From contig CAJWGB010000011.1 of NCBI GenBank assembly GCA_913031625.1, positions 1 through 52,668 on the forward strand: a DNA stretch of 52,668 nt. Direction: 5' to 3'. Below are positions 35,304-44,287 of the stretch, piece by piece (the stretch's first letter is position 1; each line of letters starts with the position of its first letter). Below the pieces are notes generated by a model. It saw only the letters and a program-made list of their open reading frames with translations, had not been told where the DNA came from and did not search any database. This DNA comes from an uncultured Planctomycetaceae bacterium. Lineage in GTDB: Bacteria; Planctomycetota; Planctomycetia; Planctomycetales; Planctomycetaceae. Position numbers and translations under genes: made by a program.

Positions 35304-36604
35304 TGATGACTCAACAGAGACACGTAATCCTGTCCATGACGGCCATTCTGATGGCTGTCATGTTCATTGGGTGCAGCAGTGAAGAAGAAGCGACTCCCCC
35401 AACAACTCCGCCGCCGGCCCCGGTGCGGATCGCCGAAGTCGTGAAACAGGATATTGTTCCCAAACACACCCTGATCGGATCCGTTCGTGCGAGTCGACGG
35501 AGTGTTGTGGGAAGTGCCGTGGCCGGCCGAGTGACTGCCGTCCGGATAGAAGACGGTGACGCTGTTTCTGCGCAGACCGACGAGTCGGCAGCCAACACCG
35601 GAATCCTCGTGACACTCAACACAGAAACGATCGACTCGGACATCAAGGCGGCCCAGGCAGAGTTCAGGCGGCTTCAGGAGCAGCTGAATGAGCTGAAGAC
35701 CGGCAGCCGCCCGGAAGAAATCACCCGAGCAAAGGCCGAATACGATGCTGCCCATGCGGCGAGGGATGCAGCCGCCACTCGGTTTGCGAGAATTGAAAAG
35801 CTCAACGAAGCGGGCGTCTCCACGGCCGATGATTTTGAAGCCGCAAAATCAATTTCCCGAGCGGCCGAGCAGCGGCTCAAGGCAGCCAAAGCGGACCTCG
35901 AACTCATCGAAGCAGGTCCGCGAAAAGAGCAGATTGAACAGGCAGCAGCCAGTGTCGAGAAACAATCACAGATTCTTGCCAGACTCAATGTTCAGCGCGG
36001 CTGGCACACAATTCGAGCTCCCTTCGACGGGTTCGTCGTAAAGCGGATGACAGAAGTGGGGCAGTGGGTCGCTCAGGGAGACCCTATTGTGGAGATCATG
36101 GCACTGGACCCGATCGATGTCGTGGTCCACGCTCCGGAATCACTCGTGGGCGCCCTGCGACCAGGAGACCAGGTTCCCGTTAAGGTCCATGCATTACCGG
36201 ATGACGAGGAAGAGCTGTCCGGAACAATCGCAGGAATTGTAGATTCCGCTGACCAGCGGGCTCGTACGTTTCCCGTAAGAGTGCGCGTCGACAATCCACA
36301 GAGAGCCGGTGGATTCCTGCTGCGTGACGGTATGCAGGCCCAGGCAGTCATTTCGGGGAGAAGACGCAGCGTCCTGATGATTCCCAAAGATGCGCTCATC
36401 CTTGGAGGTCGGCTGCCCGTCGTGATGGTGGCAGATATGACGTCTGAGTCCGAAGGAGTTGCGGTTCGAGTTGAAGTTGAAACAGGAATCGCTCGTGGTG
36501 AACTCATTGAAGTCACCGGCCAACTCTCGGCAGGGCAGAGCGTGATTGTCGACGGCAACGAACGACTGCAACCGGGACAGCTGGTGCGTGTAGTCGAAGA
36601 CTAA
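35303..36604 (+). CDS. RND efflux adaptor (membrane fusion protein)
   Basis: 433 residues from the ATG at 35303, overlapping the pump stop as TGATG. An N-terminal hydrophobic segment ends 'MAVMFIGCSSEEE', so C24 may be lipidated, though the residues before it are not ideal. The mature part has a biotinyl-lipoyl-like half ('SAVAGRVTAVRIEDGDAV'), a coiled hairpin rich in Ala/Glu/Arg (about 110-220), the second lipoyl half ('IRAPFDGFVVKRMTEVGQWV') and a beta-barrel/proximal region ('VPVKVHALPDDEEE', 'GTIAGIVDSADQRARTFPV'). It bridges the RND pump to an outer-membrane channel, which must be encoded elsewhere. Confidence 0.95.
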   Translation: MMTQQRHVILSMTAILMAVMFIGCSSEEEATPPTTPPPAPVRIAEVVKQDIVPKHTLIGSVRASRRSVVGSAVAGRVTAVRIEDGDAVSAQTDESAANTGILVTLNTETIDSDIKAAQAEFRRLQEQLNELKTGSRPEEITRAKAEYDAAHAARDAAATRFARIEKLNEAGVSTADDFEAAKSISRAAEQRLKAAKADLELIEAGPRKEQIEQAAASVEKQSQILARLNVQRGWHTIRAPFDGFVVKRMTEVGQWVAQGDPIVEIMALDPIDVVVHAPESLVGALRPGDQVPVKVHALPDDEEELSGTIAGIVDSADQRARTFPVRVRVDNPQRAGGFLLRDGMQAQAVISGRRRSVLMIPKDALILGGRLPVVMVADMTSESEGVAVRVEVETGIARGELIEVTGQLSAGQSVIVDGNERLQPGQLVRVVED

Positions 36605-36776
36605 TTGCCAGCGTAGTCGCAGACCGGCGCGAACCAGCGAGGGCCGGCCGATCGTTACGGGTGGTTCAACGAAAGACTCTCACGGCGAAGTCGCAACGCA
36701 AAGTGCCGGGCTTCGTCGTTCCACTCTTCACTCCGGCCTGCTGACCACGCGACGTCCACTGGATGTGTGAGACACT

Positions 36777-37655
36777 TCAACGTGACTTGTTCAGCTGCTG
36801 ACTTGCCAGTGACAGGAATCGTCGTTCGCGAGCAGTCAGACTTGCTTCACCGTCGCGGCTGATCTTGGCCAGAATGTCGTCCAGTCTCAGAGACAGATGC
36901 GGTTCCGGCTGGTGTCCCGGAGCGAAGACTTTCAACGCCGGCACTTCCGGTTCCGAAGCCTCTTTTCTTCCACCGGCCAGTCTGTCCCAGCCACCGCTCA
37001 GATTCATTTCCCATCGGAAATACAGCAGGCCGAACAGCAGGCCTCCCAGGTGAGCCGCGTGCCCAATGCCTGCGTCTGCTGGCAGGAAGATTGATGGAAC
37101 AAGATTGAGGAAACCAAGTGTGTCCCATGCGAGCACAGCATAGAGTAACCATCTTGCCTGAACGGGAATGATCCCAAACAGGAACAGTTTCACCCGTGGG
37201 TAGTGAAGTGTAAACAGGATGAAGATCGCACTGACCGCGCCTGAAGCTCCCAGCACGATTTTCGGCTGTTCCTCGAATAACACGATCGTTGCTGACTGAA
37301 CGATTCCGGAAAAGACAGCCGCGGAGAGGTACAGCCAGACGAATTCCCGATCCCCAATCGTGCGACAGACAACCCGTCCCAGAAAGAAGAATGCAACCAT
37401 GTTGCAGACGATATGGCCCAGATGCACTTCATCGTGCAGGAATGCGTACGTCACCAGTCGCCAGATCTGACCGTTCTGAAAGATGGCATCCAGAGCCAGG
37501 GCCTCTTTGACGGGCGAGTGATCGTTGTTGGCGGTCGCCAGCTGCAGCAGATAAACGCCGATGGTGATGACAAGAATCCATGTGACGGCCGATCTCGGCG
37601 GAGTAGGGCGATGATCGGTATCTGCGTTCAGGTAGTCTCGATTGTAAAGACCCAT
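36777..37655 (-). CDS. Rhomboid-family intramembrane serine protease
   Basis: 292 residues with six or seven membrane spans. The catalytic Ser is S138 in 'VLGASGAVSAI' (the GxSG motif) and the catalytic His is H202 in 'GHAAHLGGLLFG'. H81 and N85 in 'HIVCNM' fit the oxyanion-site residues. The C-terminal 75 residues are soluble and charged and may be regulatory. Rhomboids cleave membrane-spanning substrates. The substrate is unknown here. It is divergent from the next plus-strand gene, and no partner is adjacent. Confidence 0.95.
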   Translation of the reverse strand: MGLYNRDYLNADTDHRPTPPRSAVTWILVITIGVYLLQLATANNDHSPVKEALALDAIFQNGQIWRLVTYAFLHDEVHLGHIVCNMVAFFFLGRVVCRTIGDREFVWLYLSAAVFSGIVQSATIVLFEEQPKIVLGASGAVSAIFILFTLHYPRVKLFLFGIIPVQARWLLYAVLAWDTLGFLNLVPSIFLPADAGIGHAAHLGGLLFGLLYFRWEMNLSGGWDRLAGGRKEASEPEVPALKVFAPGHQPEPHLSLRLDDILAKISRDGEASLTARERRFLSLASQQLNKSR

Positions 37656-37945
37656 CGGCGACGACTCGCTTTCTGAAGCTGTGGAATGACCTCGTGGTCA
37701 GAAGGCGGATCCGTCCAGACCTGGTATCGGTCAGATCTGCCGGTGCATGTGAGCGGTCGGGCAGCAAGGCAGTCAGGCGATGCGGGAGAGTCGGCCTCAT
37801 CCGTTACAGGCCGTACAACCGGAGTCCGGATCCTCCGTCGGAGCGACGACGAGGCGGTGTTGCGGCAATAGATTTTTTCGACATGGCAGTTAGACTGGCG
37901 ATCCATCGTTTACCTCTCGCAAACAGTCTTCTGCAATTCTGAATC

Positions 37946-39127
37946 ATGAGCACAACCAGTCCCGCTCGCATTGACGCCATTCGACAAAACCTCAGCGAGT
38001 CTTCTTCGCCGGAAGAAGTAACCGCCGCACTCGAACTGGTTCTGGTCGCCGAAAAGGATTTCCACCGTCTGTTTGACGCCAAGCTCATTGGTGTTCGCCA
38101 GCGAATGAACCTCCCTCTGGCGCAGCCAACATCCCTCGAAAACGTGCCTAAGGAGCAGGAACAGGAGTTTCGGGACGAATACATCAACGCCGCCCGGATC
38201 GTGGGTCAGCACTTTCTGGATGACGGTCAACTCGGAGAAGCGTGGGCCTACTTTCGAACAATCGGTGAACCGGAACCAGTCCGGGAAGCCATAGAGAAGA
38301 TTCAAATTCCGCGTGAGCCGGACGAAGAGTTTGACCAGGTTTTGAATGTCGCTCTTTATGAAGGCGCACACGTTGCTCGGGGACTTGAATTCCTGCTGAA
38401 GACACATGGCACATGCAACACCGTGACTGCCTTCAGTCAGCTGCAGCAACAGATGACCCCGGAGGAACGACGGGCCGCAGCGGCAATGATGGTCAAAACA
38501 ATTTATGACGATCTGCAGGCAACACTCCGTCGCGAAGTAGAGGCGCGAATGCCCGTGTTGTCACCTGGTGCCGGTGTGAAGGAGTTAATCACCGGGCGTG
38601 AATGGCTGTTCGCGGAAGGAAACTACCACATTGACGTATCCCATCTGCACTCCACTGTTGGGTTTGCTCGAGCACTCGACCGAGAAGACGCCGAGTTGAA
38701 GCTGGCGATCGAGTTATGCGACTACGGCGCAATGCTTGCTCCGCAGCTTCAGTACCCTGGTGACCAGCCATTCGATGAGTACTACGCCGCCAACCGCCAC
38801 TTCCTGTCTGCACTTCAGGGTGATGCCGAAGACGCAGGCATCGCCTACTTCATAAAACGACTGGAAGACGAACCGGACGAACCGGATCAGCAGTTAATTG
38901 CTTTTGTCCTTCTGGACCTCGCTCAGAGAATCGGGCGTGCCGAAGAAATCCTGACAAAGACTTCATCCTTCGTCAGCCGTATGGAAGACCCAAACGGATT
39001 CTCGTTTACTCAGGTTTGTCTTGAGCTCGGGATGCAGGAGCTTCTGGAATCGTCATCGGAAACCAACGACGATCCTCTCGCATGGACGATCGCTCGGCTG
39101 TCGCGAGCCGAGGGCAGTCATGAGTGA
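37946..39127 (+). CDS. Conserved-looking hypothetical soluble protein
   Basis: 393 residues. Mostly helical with 'EEVTAALELVLVAEKDFHRL' near the start, 'AEGNYHIDVSHLHSTVGF' near the middle and an acidic end. Signal peptide and membrane span are both absent. It overlaps the YjbQ-family gene by 8 bases (ATG at 39120, stop at 39125-39127), so the two are translationally coupled. Family not recognised; possibly a planctomycete-specific protein. Confidence 0.88.
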   Translation: MSTTSPARIDAIRQNLSESSSPEEVTAALELVLVAEKDFHRLFDAKLIGVRQRMNLPLAQPTSLENVPKEQEQEFRDEYINAARIVGQHFLDDGQLGEAWAYFRTIGEPEPVREAIEKIQIPREPDEEFDQVLNVALYEGAHVARGLEFLLKTHGTCNTVTAFSQLQQQMTPEERRAAAAMMVKTIYDDLQATLRREVEARMPVLSPGAGVKELITGREWLFAEGNYHIDVSHLHSTVGFARALDREDAELKLAIELCDYGAMLAPQLQYPGDQPFDEYYAANRHFLSALQGDAEDAGIAYFIKRLEDEPDEPDQQLIAFVLLDLAQRIGRAEEILTKTSSFVSRMEDPNGFSFTQVCLELGMQELLESSSETNDDPLAWTIARLSRAEGSHE

Positions 39128-39548
39128 CTGGGTTCAGTCTGAAGTCGTTCTGCCCGCATTCTCACGTGGCTGTCACCTGGTGACATCCCATGTGCTCAGT
39201 GAAGTGCCGGCAGTTGGTGAATTCAAGGTTGGGCTGATGCATGTCTTTATCCGGCACACATCAGCATCATTGACTCTGAATGAAAACGCAGACCCGGACG
39301 TGTTGACCGACATGAACATGGCGTTCAACAGACTGGCGCCAGAGTCATGGCCCTATGTGCACACCTGCGAAGGTCCCGATGACATGCCCGCTCACATCAA
39401 GTCGTCACTGACTGATTCGTCAGTCACGATTCCAATCAGCAATGGACAACTGCTGACGGGAACATGGCAGGGTATCTATCTCTGTGAGCACCGAAACCAT
39501 GGGGGGCGTCGACAACTGATCGTGACTATTCAGGGTTCACGCCGGTAG
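39120..39548 (+). CDS. yjbQ: YjbQ-family (UPF0047) protein
   Basis: 142 residues, the usual family length, from the ATG at 39120. Conserved segments are 'MHVFIRHTSASLTLNENADP', 'DDMPAHIKSSL' and 'GTWQGIYLCEHR'. The His/Asp/Glu residues in these are thought to bind a metal. The family is known as secondary thiamine-phosphate synthase YjbQ; its normal role is poorly defined. The overlap with the preceding hypothetical gene suggests that the two act together or are at least made together. Confidence 0.93.
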   Translation: MSDWVQSEVVLPAFSRGCHLVTSHVLSEVPAVGEFKVGLMHVFIRHTSASLTLNENADPDVLTDMNMAFNRLAPESWPYVHTCEGPDDMPAHIKSSLTDSSVTIPISNGQLLTGTWQGIYLCEHRNHGGRRQLIVTIQGSRR

Positions 39549-39978
39549 AGACTGAATCTGACGTGCGTTGCCGGTTTTCAAAGCGACTTAATTCGTCGCC
39601 GTGATTCTGATCACCAGTTGACAGATTTCGATGCCCGTCCCCGGAGCATCACTCAACTTCCAACCGGCTCGTCCTGCCCCCACATTGACGGCATCTGTAA
39701 TTGACGCCATATCCGAACTTCCCTGCTTCTGCACCATGATGTTCTCCGCCCGGAATCCGTCGGTCCGACGGAAATCCTGTCGCTTCCGCAGCGGCGAACC
39801 TGCCAGGCGTTTCTGGCAGATCACAGGGTTACCCCAACGTTGGATCCAGAACGCTGTTGAGATATCTGAAACGCCTTGAAGTGAGACAGCGCTGATAGCG
39901 TCGACCGATACGATTTTCTGTGCCGCTGCGGGTTTGAATCAGATTAAACGCTGCGACATCTGGAATGCGTGCCAGTAA
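39549..39978. other. Gap with an open but start-less minus frame
   Basis: About 430 bases between yjbQ and metW. On the minus strand, 39588-39938 is open for 117 codons ('AAAQKIVSVDAISAVSLQGV' onwards, ending 'ICQLVIRITATN'). It begins right after a stop and its first usable start is a GTG at 39824. A plus-strand frame at 39631-39879 is similar in length. It is either a decayed gene behind metW or chance. Confidence 0.35.
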
Positions 39979-40614
39979 TCAGTCTGAAGCAGAATCGCGT
40001 TCAAGCAGATAGAACGCGCTATCGGCCCGAAGATTGGCAGCCCATGCGCGATCCACGGAACGGCCGTTGATAATTGGGCGTTCTTTGACGATCCGCGCTC
40101 CAATGTCTGCCATCAGGTCTCCGAAATCCCGCATGGACATGAAATGGACATTGGGAGTTTCGTGCCATTCGTAAGGCAGAGTATCCGTAATCGGAGTACG
40201 CCCGCGCAAAAGCACCTCGAATCGAACGCGCCAGTGTCCAAAATTCGGGACCACCACCAGAGCTCGCCGAGCCACCCGCATCATCTCCTTCAGCAATTGC
40301 TTCGGACGATGCACCTGTTGCAGCGTCTGACTGAGAACTGCAAAGTCAAATGCGTCGGATGGGATATCCTGCAGCCCCTGATTCAGGTCAGCTGCCACGA
40401 CTGGCAACCCACGCTCGATCACAGCGCGAATATTTGACTGTTCAACGTCAATGCCCAGCACGTTGCACCGACTCTCGGTATGCAGACGTTGCATCAGGCG
40501 GCCGTCCCCACACCCGAGGTCAATGACACGTGCCCCGGAGTCGATGTGCCTCATGATGAGATCATCAACCAGCTGAACCGATGGATCCGGAAGTTGGTAG
40601 CGAATTTCAGACAT
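39979..40614 (-). CDS. metW: MetW-like methyltransferase
   Basis: 211 residues from the ATG at 40614, sharing TGATG with the aroE stop, which fixes the start and couples translation. A class I SAM-binding fold ('GARVIDLGCGDGRLMQRL') is followed by segments typical of MetW: 'VLSQTLQQVHRPKQLLKEMM', 'VVVPNFGHWRVRFEV', 'TLPYEWHETPNVHFMSM'. MetW works with the homoserine acyltransferase MetX in methionine synthesis; no metX is adjacent here. Its position behind aroE is unusual. The biochemical role is inferred from the motifs. Confidence 0.93.
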   Translation of the reverse strand: MSEIRYQLPDPSVQLVDDLIMRHIDSGARVIDLGCGDGRLMQRLHTESRCNVLGIDVEQSNIRAVIERGLPVVAADLNQGLQDIPSDAFDFAVLSQTLQQVHRPKQLLKEMMRVARRALVVVPNFGHWRVRFEVLLRGRTPITDTLPYEWHETPNVHFMSMRDFGDLMADIGARIVKERPIINGRSVDRAWAANLRADSAFYLLERDSASD

Positions 40615-41456
40615 CAAACGCCAAAGATCTCTTCCAGTTTGGCTCGCATCACCGCAGGGTCCACATCGTGCCCTGTCCAGAACTTGACGCCAATGACACC
40701 TTGATTCACCAGCATGCCAAGGCCGTCAATGACAATGCAACCACGCTCGCCAGCTTCCCTCACAAAATGTGTTTTCGGCGGATTCGGAATCACGTCGGCC
40801 ATCACAAGGTCGGACCGAACTGAGTCCCAGTCGAGATCGAGCTGCTCGTCCGGGTCCCCAAGCCCGATTGAAGTTGCATTCACCACAATCTGAACGTCTT
40901 CCGGAATCGAAATCGGCCCGTCCCACTGCCGGAACGTCGCGGTAGCCGAGGTCTTTTCGTTGAGCAGGGCTGCTAACTTCTGGCCGCGTTCGCTGGAGCG
41001 ATTCACGATTGTAATTCGGGAGGCACCTGTGAGTGCAGTTTCCACGCCAATGGCTCGCGCGGCCCCCCCCGCTCCGATGATTACCATGTGCTTCCCAGCA
41101 GGATCTGTCCTCTCCTGCAGAGATTCGACGAAACCCTTGCCGTCGGTATTCTGACCGGTGAGTTTCCCCTCGTCGATCACCACACAATTGACTGCCTCCA
41201 TGATGGACGCTGACTCTCCCATGTCATCCAGATACTGAATCACGGAAACTTTGTGCGGCAGAGAACAGTTGAATCCACGCCACCCCATTGCCACTGCACC
41301 TCTGACGGCGTCTGCAAGGTGCTCCGGAGGCACCTCGCAGTTGATGTAACGCCAATCCAGTCCATGGTGCTGGTAGGCGGCCTCAACCATTGCGACTGTG
41401 GGATTGTCGGCACACGGAATCGAAAAAGATCCCGTCAGTTCACTAAGAAAATTCAT
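40614..41456 (-). CDS. aroE: Shikimate dehydrogenase family protein
   Basis: 280 residues. It reduces 3-dehydroshikimate to shikimate with NADPH in aromatic synthesis, or is a related quinate/shikimate enzyme. Visible: N-terminal 'GSFSIPCADNPTVAM' (a divergent form of the usual SxS substrate loop), 'FNCSLPHK' with the catalytic Lys, 'GQNTDGKGF' with the catalytic Asp, the Rossmann loop 'VIIGAGGAARAIG' and 'VVNATSIGL'. It is 13 bases from the upstream TIM-barrel gene and overlaps metW. The altered first loop leaves a paralogue with different substrate preference possible. Confidence 0.92.
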   Translation of the reverse strand: MNFLSELTGSFSIPCADNPTVAMVEAAYQHHGLDWRYINCEVPPEHLADAVRGAVAMGWRGFNCSLPHKVSVIQYLDDMGESASIMEAVNCVVIDEGKLTGQNTDGKGFVESLQERTDPAGKHMVIIGAGGAARAIGVETALTGASRITIVNRSSERGQKLAALLNEKTSATATFRQWDGPISIPEDVQIVVNATSIGLGDPDEQLDLDWDSVRSDLVMADVIPNPPKTHFVREAGERGCIVIDGLGMLVNQGVIGVKFWTGHDVDPAVMRAKLEEIFGV

Positions 41457-41469
41457 CGCTCAGGCTAAC

Positions 41470-42363
41470 TCAGGATTTCGGTTTAAGATGACGCTGTAAC
41501 AGACGCTGAGTGGCAAGGACTCCTTCAACCGGTCCCAGCCTGCTGCCCTCGTACTCAATCGCCACGATGCCCCTGAATCCGGATTTCCTGACGGTCCCGA
41601 TGAGTCGCTCGTAGTCAAACTTCTCCTCGTTTCCGTTGGCGTCAAAGTTGTGACTCTTGGCCGACACAACCACAGTCCAGGGCATCATGGCTTCATTGCC
41701 AGCATAAATGTCACCGCCCAGTTTCCCGAAGTCTGGCATCAGGCGACAGTGAGGGTGATCCATCGCTTTCATAAGTTCCGCCAGAAAACTGCCTTCACGC
41801 GTCAGCCTGGAAGCGGCAGGTTCAATGGCCAGAGTCACTTTGTTCTTTTTGGCGTATTCAGCAATCGGAGCGATGGTCTCGGCACAGGCCTGAACGGAAT
41901 CCGCCCGCTCGATGTCCGGTGCTCGCACAAAGATGCGAACGAATTTACACCCAAGCGCGGTTGCGTTGTCCACGGGACGGTGGAAACTCTCAGCAACCTT
42001 CTTTCGGTCAGCTGCAGATTTCTTCGTACAGTCAACAGGGGAAGTCATCCACAGAAAGATATTGGATCCGCCATCTGCCGCTCTTTTGCGCAGAGACTTG
42101 AGCCATTTTTCGCTGTTCTGTTGCTCCGCCGGCAGACCACCCTCCCAGACGTCCACGTCAGTAATGCCGAACTTATCTTTGGCAAAAGCCGGGTATTCCA
42201 TCGCTGTCAGCGATCCGTTCCTGATTAGTTGCCGCAGAGAATACTGAGACAACCCGATACGAATGCTGTCTGCGCTGGTCCCTGCAGAAAAAGCCAGCGG
42301 TGTGGTGGCACCAATGAGTGTGGCCGTGCCCACCTCAAGCGCTGTGCGACGAGTGATATTCAT
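41470..42363 (-). CDS. Tat-exported sugar isomerase/epimerase-like TIM barrel
   Basis: 297 residues from the ATG at 42363, with GGGAG upstream. The N-terminus 'MNITRRTALEVGTATLIGA' has a twin-arginine pair followed by a hydrophobic stretch, as in Tat signals. The mature part is a xylose-isomerase-like (AP2) TIM barrel ('IRIGLSQYSL', 'CKFVRIFVRAP', 'VTLAIEPAA', 'CRLMPDFGKLGG', 'VVVSAKSHNFDAN', 'GFRGIVAIEYEGS'). Its Glu/Asp/His residues could bind a divalent metal. Planctomycetes have many such exported paralogues. First gene of the run with aroE (13-base gap) and metW. Confidence 0.9.
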   Translation of the reverse strand: MNITRRTALEVGTATLIGATTPLAFSAGTSADSIRIGLSQYSLRQLIRNGSLTAMEYPAFAKDKFGITDVDVWEGGLPAEQQNSEKWLKSLRKRAADGGSNIFLWMTSPVDCTKKSAADRKKVAESFHRPVDNATALGCKFVRIFVRAPDIERADSVQACAETIAPIAEYAKKNKVTLAIEPAASRLTREGSFLAELMKAMDHPHCRLMPDFGKLGGDIYAGNEAMMPWTVVVSAKSHNFDANGNEEKFDYERLIGTVRKSGFRGIVAIEYEGSRLGPVEGVLATQRLLQRHLKPKS

Positions 42364-42473
42364 TGAAAGAACTCCCGGTGAATCCATGGGTTTGACTCAC
42401 TATAGCTATTGCGAATTGCAGGAGCCAGGCGATTGGCTATTCAACCGACACGTCATGTGACGGAAGAGACGAA

Positions 42474-42589
42474 CACCCCAGGGGTGGTAGTCCCCCTCGA
42501 TTTCAATGTCGAAATCCCGGGGAACCCCGCGCTCACAGCAATTCCACGGGCTCCGGGTTCCTTCGGGTCACCACGGGAGTTAAACTCCC
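42474..42589. repeat. Cluster of three palindromes upstream of the hybrid kinase
   Basis: CACCCC-A-GGGGTG lies at 42474-42486. A larger hairpin at 42493-42522 has arms CCCC..GATTTC and GAAATC..GGGG around AATGTC. GGGAGTT-A-AACTCCC lies at 42575-42589. A CCACGGG direct repeat flanks the segment before the last palindrome. The block sits between two divergent genes and is unlike its surroundings (G/C runs with short palindromes). A dispersed extragenic element is the most likely explanation. Confidence 0.75.
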
Positions 42590-42678
42590 GGGTTATTTGC
42601 TACTCCACTCAATCAACCTCGTCCGACATTGGGCCTTATCGTTCAGTAAGCAAGGGCAGCTTCGAAGTAAACACCGAA

Positions 42679-44181
42679 ATGACCTCAGCCTCTGAATCCG
42701 CCGAGCAGATTGATGACCATTTTCGCGAGGTGCTATTTGCCCGGATTCAGCAGAGCAATCGACCTTCGTGCGTCACTGACAACAATGGTCGGATCCTACT
42801 TGTCAACTCTCTCCTGAATCAGGAGATGCCGGGCAACTCTGAACTTGAGCCCGGACAGAGCCTCGTGGTCAGGCTGAAGGAACTCTTCCCGTCAAGTCTG
42901 GTCCAGATTGACTCCGTTGTTGCCGACAGCCTGACAGGTAACGAGGCCGCGACGCTGTCGTTAAACAATGAAAATGGACATCACTTTCAGGTGATTGTGA
43001 TGCCTGATTTTCATTTCGCAGATGGCCGCATGCGAGTCTGGGAGTTTCAGGATGTTCGTCAGGCAACCCAGCTCGCTCGACATGAAGCCCACAGCGAAAA
43101 GATGGGCGCAATCTCCCGCCTTGCTGGAGGGATGGCGCACGAATTCAACAATCTGCTGACCGCCATTCTTGGTAACCTTGAGTTACTGCGATCCACACCG
43201 CAGGCCAACATTGAATCAATGATGGCCAATGTTGAGTCTGCCGAGTCGGCCGCTCTTCGCGCGACTCATTTGATTGATGAGCTCCGTCGTTTTGCATCAC
43301 GGCAACTCCCTGCGTGCCGTATCCAGCCGGTGGCTCATGTTGTGCAGCGTGCCCGCAGAATCCTCGATGAGATGTCTCCCGCTGCGCTTCAGATCGATTT
43401 TGAAGCGACTCAGAGTGGCAGTGAGGCGACGGCGCATATCAGCGAAGACCTGTTGGGTGAAGCACTGATTAGAATCGGTGAAAACGCAATTGAGGCAATG
43501 ACCGGTCAGGCGGGGAATGTGACCCTGCGGCTGGAACGCCTGAAGAACGAGGTCTGTATCTCCGTGACAGACACGGGAACCGGTATGTCGGTGGAAACCG
43601 TTGAGCGGGCCTTCGAACCGTTTTTCTCTACAAAAGATCCCACGCGCGCCTCCGGCCTGGGAATGTCGATGGCGTACAGCCTGATCGAACAGCTTGGAGG
43701 CACGCTGCAAATCGAAGAATCAACATACACGGGAACACGCGTGGCGATTCTCCTGCCGCTTCAGGAGTCCGCCGCAGAACCCGAACAGCCTGCTGCTCAG
43801 GACAGACAGTCGAATGCGAAACAGGTCGTTGCCCTCGTTGACAACGATCCGGGCATCCGATCTGTCGGAATGGCGATGCTGAAGCACATCGGGCACGAGG
43901 TTGTGCTGTTCGATTCCGGGGCTGCCCTCCTGAATGCCGTTGATGACGATGCCGTTTTTGACCTCATCATTCTGGACAATGCGATGCCGGGGCTGAGCGG
44001 TCGCGCCACATGGCGACAACTGACTGAGCGCGAGATCAGTATCCCGGTTGTGATCTGCAGTGGGCGTCTTGTCGATCTTGGCAGTTTTGAGACTCCTGCC
44101 GGAAATGTTCCCGCAGGCTACCTGCCCAAGCCATTTTCCATCGCCGCACTTGATTTCTGCGTGGCCCAATACTGCGGGTGA
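42679..44181 (+). CDS. Hybrid sensor histidine kinase with receiver domain
   Basis: 500 residues from the ATG at 42679; the frame is open upstream through the palindrome cluster, which is unlikely to be coding. A PAS-like N-terminal sensor (about 25-130) lacks a membrane span, so it is cytoplasmic. The phospho-acceptor H154 lies in 'LAGGMAHEFNNLLTAILGN'. The ATPase domain shows 'IGENAIEAMTG', 'SVTDTGTGMS' and 'ASGLGMSMAYSLIEQLGG'. A C-terminal receiver follows ('ALVDNDPGIRSV', acceptor Asp in 'LIILDNAMPGLSG', Lys in 'GYLPKPFS'). No separate response regulator is adjacent; the signal is unknown. Confidence 0.95.
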   Translation: MTSASESAEQIDDHFREVLFARIQQSNRPSCVTDNNGRILLVNSLLNQEMPGNSELEPGQSLVVRLKELFPSSLVQIDSVVADSLTGNEAATLSLNNENGHHFQVIVMPDFHFADGRMRVWEFQDVRQATQLARHEAHSEKMGAISRLAGGMAHEFNNLLTAILGNLELLRSTPQANIESMMANVESAESAALRATHLIDELRRFASRQLPACRIQPVAHVVQRARRILDEMSPAALQIDFEATQSGSEATAHISEDLLGEALIRIGENAIEAMTGQAGNVTLRLERLKNEVCISVTDTGTGMSVETVERAFEPFFSTKDPTRASGLGMSMAYSLIEQLGGTLQIEESTYTGTRVAILLPLQESAAEPEQPAAQDRQSNAKQVVALVDNDPGIRSVGMAMLKHIGHEVVLFDSGAALLNAVDDDAVFDLIILDNAMPGLSGRATWRQLTEREISIPVVICSGRLVDLGSFETPAGNVPAGYLPKPFSIAALDFCVAQYCG

Positions 44182-44287
44182 GCCATACAGGCGTTTTCGC
44201 GGGGCTCCCGCCGCGTTACAATGATTCGTTCAGCATGTGCGTACTTCGTTGCGCATTTCGGTCTTACGGAACTCAGTGGCGTCGACT

